Shown here: piece after piece, positions 59,016 through 64,000 of the stretch | Layout: every line of letters begins with the position of its first letter | Position numbering within the stretch: position 1 is the first letter of the stretch | Origin: Macrocystis pyrifera | Lineage: Eukaryota; Sar; Phaeophyceae; Laminariales; Laminariaceae | Reading direction: 5' to 3' | DNA: 64,000 nt | NCBI GenBank assembly: GCA_031763025.1 | Contig: JASSKH010000003.1 | Location: forward strand, 4,206,718-4,270,717 | Translations under genes and position numbers: made by a program | The notes under the pieces: generated by a model | Database searches by the model: none | What the model was told of the DNA's origin: nothing | Seen by the model: only the letters and a program-made list of their open reading frames with translations

Positions 59016-61870
59016 CTATCGCCGCGGCCAAAATGTAACGGAAACTATGTTGCACTGAAAGCCCAAGAGGGTGCTCCGCGCAGTCGGTAGCGTTAGCGCA
59101 TCCTCACGAAACTGCAGCGGACAATGGTGGCTACTGTTTTTGATTTGATCGATGAAGCCTTTTGTATCGGTTAAGCTTCGGCCATTCGACCGAGAAACTG
59201 ACCTGGGTGGACAAGAGGATGTCGCCGGTGCTGTCCTTGGTGTTGATCTGCTTCATCTCCGCAACGGTCTTCCGCGCGTTCACGAACTGTTCCAGAGGAG
59301 ACACCGTGCCGATGGCTTCTGCGAGGGTTGCATCTAGAGCTTGCTTCAAGTTCACCGCCGATCTACCACCTCGTTCCCTCGCCTTAAAACCTCCTAGGGG
59401 CATTGGTGCAGTGCCATTTCCCCCACTCCCAAAATTGTTGCAGGCGGGGGAGTTAGCCACTGGTGCTATGCCCGTATCCCTAGATTCGACAGTTTTCTTG
59501 GGAGAAGTTCGAGATGTCCGACAGTCTACTTGTCTTTTCTTTCTACCTGGTACCGCCGACGACCCAGCTAACGATCCACATTTTGCGGGAGACGGCCGTC
59601 GCTCTCGCACACCCGACGTAACAGCACTTGATGGTCTAGGCGCCATTTTCTTCTGTTCGACGCTTAGAGCATTCCAGGCCGGTTTGAATTCACCTCTGTC
59701 CCGCTTGCCGCCGCTGCCGCACAGGAGACTGGTTTCAGCAGATGACGGGCGGCTGCAATACGGGGAGCCCGAGCCGTGCTCTGACACTTGTCGCTTACGG
59801 TGTCCCTCAGTGTTCGAGGAGGCCGTTCGCCGGAGCAGTCGACCCAGCGTGGTTTTTCGAAGCGAGGGTGGTGGCTGCTGGGGAGTATCAGTCCCGTGGT
59901 CAGCCTTTCCAAACAGGAATTCTACCTCCGGACCACTCAGCAAGGGGGTGAAGCTGGGAGATTCGCGATCCTCAGCGGAGGCCCGTCGGCGATCCATCGC
60001 TGTGTGGGGTCGCTGTCGGACAGGCATTTGGGCAGTACCGCGCAGTACTTCTGCTCCTCGCTTGGAAAGAGGCTTTCCCAGCCAAACGCCACCGTCGCGT
60101 GGGGCCCACCTCGGAGCGCGGGGCTGGCGTCTACGTAGATAGCTCGTTCGCCTTACGGGAATACTTGCCTGCGGAAGAAAGCGGCGATTTAGTAATGGAG
60201 GGGGGGGTGAACAGTGCGGAGTTATGCTGCTGGTGCGTCGTGCTTGTGTGAGATCCAAATATTAGAAAAGGTGCGTGCCGCGCACGGCATATTGTTTTTC
60301 TCTCGAGAACAACGCCCGAACGCTTGATCCTTCACAAATGAAAGCGGCCCCCACATATACTGAAACTGTATGTCACGTGAGCGTCGATAGCTCTTGTTCT
60401 GAGCTTTGATAGTGGGAACCGTTGCGGCCCCCGCTCGCTGGCCGCGGAAGATAAGTGTAGTCCAGGAAAATTGTCGACACACAGAGTACCTCAGCCGGAG
60501 TATCGTGTCAGCATGGGTTTCGCACAGGATTCGAGTGGGCCTTAGTTCCTTGCTATAATTCCCCCGCGGTCGCCGTTCACCGTCAACAGCTTCATATTAA
60601 GCAATACTCGTCAACAGCTACCGCGCTACAGTAAACGTTCCCATACCGCCTAGAGGAGTCAACCAGCGAGTCGAAAGACATGATAGACGCTGCAATATAC
60701 GGTGTAGGGATGTGCAAAAAAAAATATGAGGCTCCTCGCTTGGAGAGATCTCTACAGCAATACCTCACCCAAAACCTGACTTTTGATAGAACAATGGAGA
60801 TGCAAGCCCGACCAAAAGTCCTACCTGGTATATATTTATGACCAAAGCACGTATGTCACAAAGATTATGGTAAACATGACGATTTTGGGTCGTTTACAAC
60901 TCAGCTGAGGAGCCCCCGTCATTCAAAGAAAAAGATTACCTATATGTGCTAAAAAAAGGCAATAAGACATGCCCTATCGTGATACACGTCCCACCCGAAA
61001 GCACACCTACAGAACTTTTGCTGATCTCTAAAGTACGTGCCTGCGACGCGGCGCCACGTTTTCTAGTGGCATGTGATGCATCGTCCGCCCGGGCTCTCGC
61101 AGACCCTGGTGTACCGTGTCGCGTATCTCCACCCTGCTGCGCTTCCGAGGAAGCCCTTTCCTCCGCGTCCTTGGTAGCCTGCAACAGCTTCTGGCTGACC
61201 GCGCGAGCCAAATGGGAGCTGGACGCACGCGACAATCTCGAAAACTTTCCGGACGATAAACATGCGGAGGGTGCCGATTGAGGCCTAGGCCCGGCCCTCG
61301 TCCCCCGCTCTGGAGCATCTATCTTCATCCGGCTGATGTCAACCCTGCGTTGCGTTGAGCGGGACTCGTTATCTTCCGCCGCCCTCTGACTTCCGTCTGC
61401 CTCGCCGGCTCGATCCTCTTCGGGCGGTGCCTTGCTCCTCCGTGTCACAGCCGGCTCATCTCCGTCTTGGTTCGCCCCATCCCGTTGGCAGGACGGGGAG
61501 GAAGATATGTCGGCGGCTTCTAAAGCGCCGACTTTTCGTAGAGCTTCTCCGCGTTTGTTGTGGCTCCGGCTTTCTGCGCAGTCGATGCTGCCGTCGGCGG
61601 GCGCTGAGGCACGCTTGTTGTCTTCACCCGTGACAACCTCGAGCGATTCCCCGTCTACGCGCGGCTTCCCGGCCTCTAGGTCACTACCATCGGTGTCAAA
61701 ATCAGCCCGCAGTTCGGCCAGCAGGCGTACCACGTCGCTGTCGTCCACTAGGCGCCCTTCTTCTCCTTCCTCGGCCGCAGTCTCTTCGTTTGCGTGTCCG
61801 TCTGTGTCTCCCCCTGATGCGCCCCCCGGCGCCACATCCTGGTCGTCGCCTGAAGGCTCGGTATCAACGG

Positions 61871-61914
<44 letters not shown>

Positions 61915-63034
61915 CTGCTGCTACTTCGGATGTTCGCGGGCCTCTTTTTTCGAGGTGGAAGCCCGTGAGTTTCTCTGTACAGATCCTCGAAGACCTGCGA
62001 ATGTGCGTTTGGAGAACGCGCAGGGCACAGAGCCGTGGCGCAAAGGTTACCCAGCTTCCTACGGTACAGTATCGGCCCTCTCGTAAGAAACCTGGAAGCA
62101 GATTTTAGGCTAATACGATGACCTCTAGGATGACATCAGATGTTAGGCTAACATGATGACATAAAATGCTAGGCTCGCATGATATGATGGCTTTCTTAAC
62201 AATTTCCTATATAGACGGCGAGCGCCCGGGCTGCACACGTTTCTCATTTTGCACCAAGTCTAGCATGTTTATCTACTTGTAGGCAGATTTTTCTTGAAGA
62301 CTGTTTTATCGAGAGAGGGGCCGAGAGTGTTTTTGAGTAAAAACAGCAGTGTCCAACTCAAAATTACTACGTCACTCTACAGTAGGCGTAAGTGTAACGA
62401 CCGCTAGGTGCTGATATTTATATACCAGGTATACACTAACGGTTCTTACATTCCCGTGGAGACTGGTACGTACGTACTGCACTGCTTAAAGCTTGTCCCT
62501 AAACTACTGTGGGTGCTGGCCATGACGGGGCTGTACCCGGGGATGCCTAAAAATGTTGTTGGACACCACAACACATACCTGGTGCAGTTTTACTGTACAG
62601 TAGTTGAGGCTGAGGCAGCCCGAATGGTCGAACTACAAAAATGGCAGTGCACCGCGCCCATAGGAATCGTACCGTAGCCGTTGAGCGTTCCGTATCCTTT
62701 GGGGCGCGGGTGACTGCCTCAGCAACAGCATTAAACAGTCCGTTGAGTAATTCTGGCGTAACAAGCTTCACACTTGTATCCTTGGTGATACACCCAACGA
62801 TGCTGCCGCACTGCTGTATCGCACCTCGCCGATGGACAATGAACCGCGGCACTCCGAGGCGCCGCGGGCCTCCTCCGCCTCCGTCTTGGCCTGGAGAGCG
62901 GCCAACTCAGAGAAGAAAAGATCTCCCCGATCATCGTCGCCGCAACTTCGGTCGAGGACGCTGAGTCCCAGCCCTTCTTTCACCGGCGAGATGAGCATGA
63001 GTGTCTTTTCAAAGTTATCCACCATGTCCTCCAT
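59016..63034 (-). CDS. Ser/Arg/Ala-rich protein of unknown function, 4 exons, all introns phase 0
   Basis: I do not recognise this gene. Proposed exons in coding order are 63034-62825 (70 codons from ATG), 61994-61011, 60168-59203 and 59111-59016 (TAG), about 751 residues. All borders are GT/AG, and every exon is a whole number of codons. Exon 1 begins MEDMVDNFEKTLMLISPVKE and is acidic at its end. Exon 2 begins VFEDLYRETHGLPPRKKRP, then has a serine run coded by AGC repeats, an acidic part (LLAELRADFDTDGSD) and a helical end (LARAVSQKLLQATKDAEERA). Exon 3 is basic and low-complexity. Short motifs recur: RPQSAPSA, RPSSAETS and RPSSAVTS. Long open frames in GC-rich, biased sequence support coding. 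The antisense strand of exon 3 is also open for 326 codons but has no such support. The exon 2 donor and the small last exon are the weakest parts. The ATG lies directly after CAG, so an upstream exon could exist. Confidence 0.62.
61871..61920. repeat. CTG/CAG repeat inside a coding exon (serine run)
   Basis: About 14 CTG triplets on the plus strand, read as AGC serine codons in exon 2 of the unknown minus-strand gene. The run is interrupted by one TTC, then continues with CTG. Confidence 0.85.
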
Positions 63035-63039
63035 CTGGC

Positions 63040-64000
63040 CAGCAGCAGTAGGCAGCAGTAGCAGTAGCAGCAGTCGCAGTAGTATTCAATAGATGCAGAT
63101 TCTTATTGGGGCACTATCTTCAAACAACCTTGAGCATAGGTTATTATATAGGATTTAGTGCAGAGATCACCACTAAGCCGGGTTTTTTTTAACCCAATTA
63201 GCCTAGCGTTCTCCAAAAAGTGAGCAATAAGTTCTTATTGGACACTTTCTTAGTGGCGGGCCTATACTATATATAGTGTAGTTCTATTAATAGTACGGGA
63301 CCGACCATGTGCGGTACTCTTTGTAGGATAAACGGCGTCGTGTTGACGGTGGCGTGTGGCGTTGTATTTGTTTAGCACTTTGTTGGGGTGTGAAGATATA
63401 CGACAACGCAGAAGTGCTGAGTCCAGCTGTCTAAGACGTACCAGGTAGACACTACTGCTGTAGCACCACCACCACGCAGGCAGTCGTGTTTTTTTTTCTC
63501 GCGCCAAGCGACTGCCAAACATGGTTTTCTCAAGTGCGCGCATGATACAGACTGGATTCCTTCTGCAGGTGCTCGCATCTGGTATTTATACGAATATAAT
63601 TATTGTTAAAACCACAGAACGTGCAGTAATCTGGACCAGAAAAGAGGGGACGCCAGCAGGGTGGATCCCTTTTCGGGAAAGCCTCCTTGTTGTATGGGGA
63701 GACAGTGATTGCGTATCACTCCGTGAGCGATATCGCAGCTCTACAACAGCACGGCAAAGTAGAAAGAGGCTAGGAAAAAACAGAGGTTATGACGAATTCA
63801 GCGATCGCTGCAGCGGCCACCCCGCTCCCTTTTCGTCGTGTCTCTCGGCGGGTGCGTCTGGTCACAGTCGCATCGAACCTACGTTAGCTTCAAGTACATC
63901 GCAACCCATGGTAGTGAGTGGTGCACCGTATCTCAGGTGCCTGTAGTTGCTTGCTATAACAAACATAATTGTACATTGTGCCGTATCAAGCGTGGTGGGA
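63040..64000. other. window end, no gene seen
   Basis: Contains CAG/CAGTAG triplets at 63041-63085, a short inverted repeat around CCACTAAG (63170) and CTTAGTGG (63250), and one TACCAGGTA at 63439. The 141-codon plus frame at 63521-63946 is unrecognised. Confidence 0.45.

Noticed and set aside
59162-60142. Plus-strand open frame of 326 codons
   Set aside because: It is antisense to exon 3 of the minus-strand gene. That exon has splice sites and phase continuity; this frame has none.

Overview
The window is nuclear DNA of a eukaryote with spliceosomal introns. The exons are short and GC-richer than the surrounding AT-rich sequence. One gene looks plastid-related, another belongs to a family common in algae and bacteria, and introns run from about 0.1 to 5 kb and are full of microsatellites and mononucleotide runs. 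This suggests a photosynthetic eukaryote, most likely a stramenopile such as a brown alga. The taxon is inference; no rRNA or organelle marker is present. Most of the 64 kb is repeat-derived, and only four multi-exon genes could be reconstructed from coding similarity, splice sites and matching intron phases.

Layout. 1-17 kb is gene-free: two copies of a 2-kb terminal-inverted-repeat element (1.97-4.0 and 11.98-14.0 kb), eight 105-bp TA-flanked MITEs, and two diverged tandem arrays (about 300-bp units at 6.95-8.0 kb, about 550-600-bp units at 8.0-10.55 kb). At 17.96-27.2 kb lie seven minus-strand exons of a PLP-dependent Cys/Met metabolism enzyme (cystathionine gamma-synthase/lyase or methionine gamma-lyase type), whose introns hold a minisatellite, AGC repeats, a G-rich tract and long homopolymers. 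The first exon was not found. 28-34 kb is intergenic, with a dense MITE cluster near 30 kb and a tRNA-derived SINE inserted inside a MITE. 34.4-41.5 kb is a plus-strand DUF6940-family gene in five exons, the first separated by a 5-kb repeat-filled intron. 42-46.3 kb has T-rich tandem repeats, a 160-bp duplication, a 226-codon orphan ORF and a SINE. 46.96-48.8 kb is a minus-strand gene for a conserved small membrane protein, probably plastid-targeted, with an apparent one-base frameshift. 49-59 kb is intergenic. 59.0-63.0 kb is a minus-strand four-exon gene for a Ser/Arg/Ala-rich protein of unknown function whose introns are all phase 0.

The genes show no operon-like or pathway relation. The most unusual signal is a 9-bp near-palindrome, TACCWGGTA, seen about 23 times where about 0.5 is expected. 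In several cases a related repeat copy shows the uninterrupted site, so the motif behaves as a CCWGG insertion flanked by a duplicated TA. It looks like the excision scar of an unseen TA-targeting transposon, or a tiny mobile unit.
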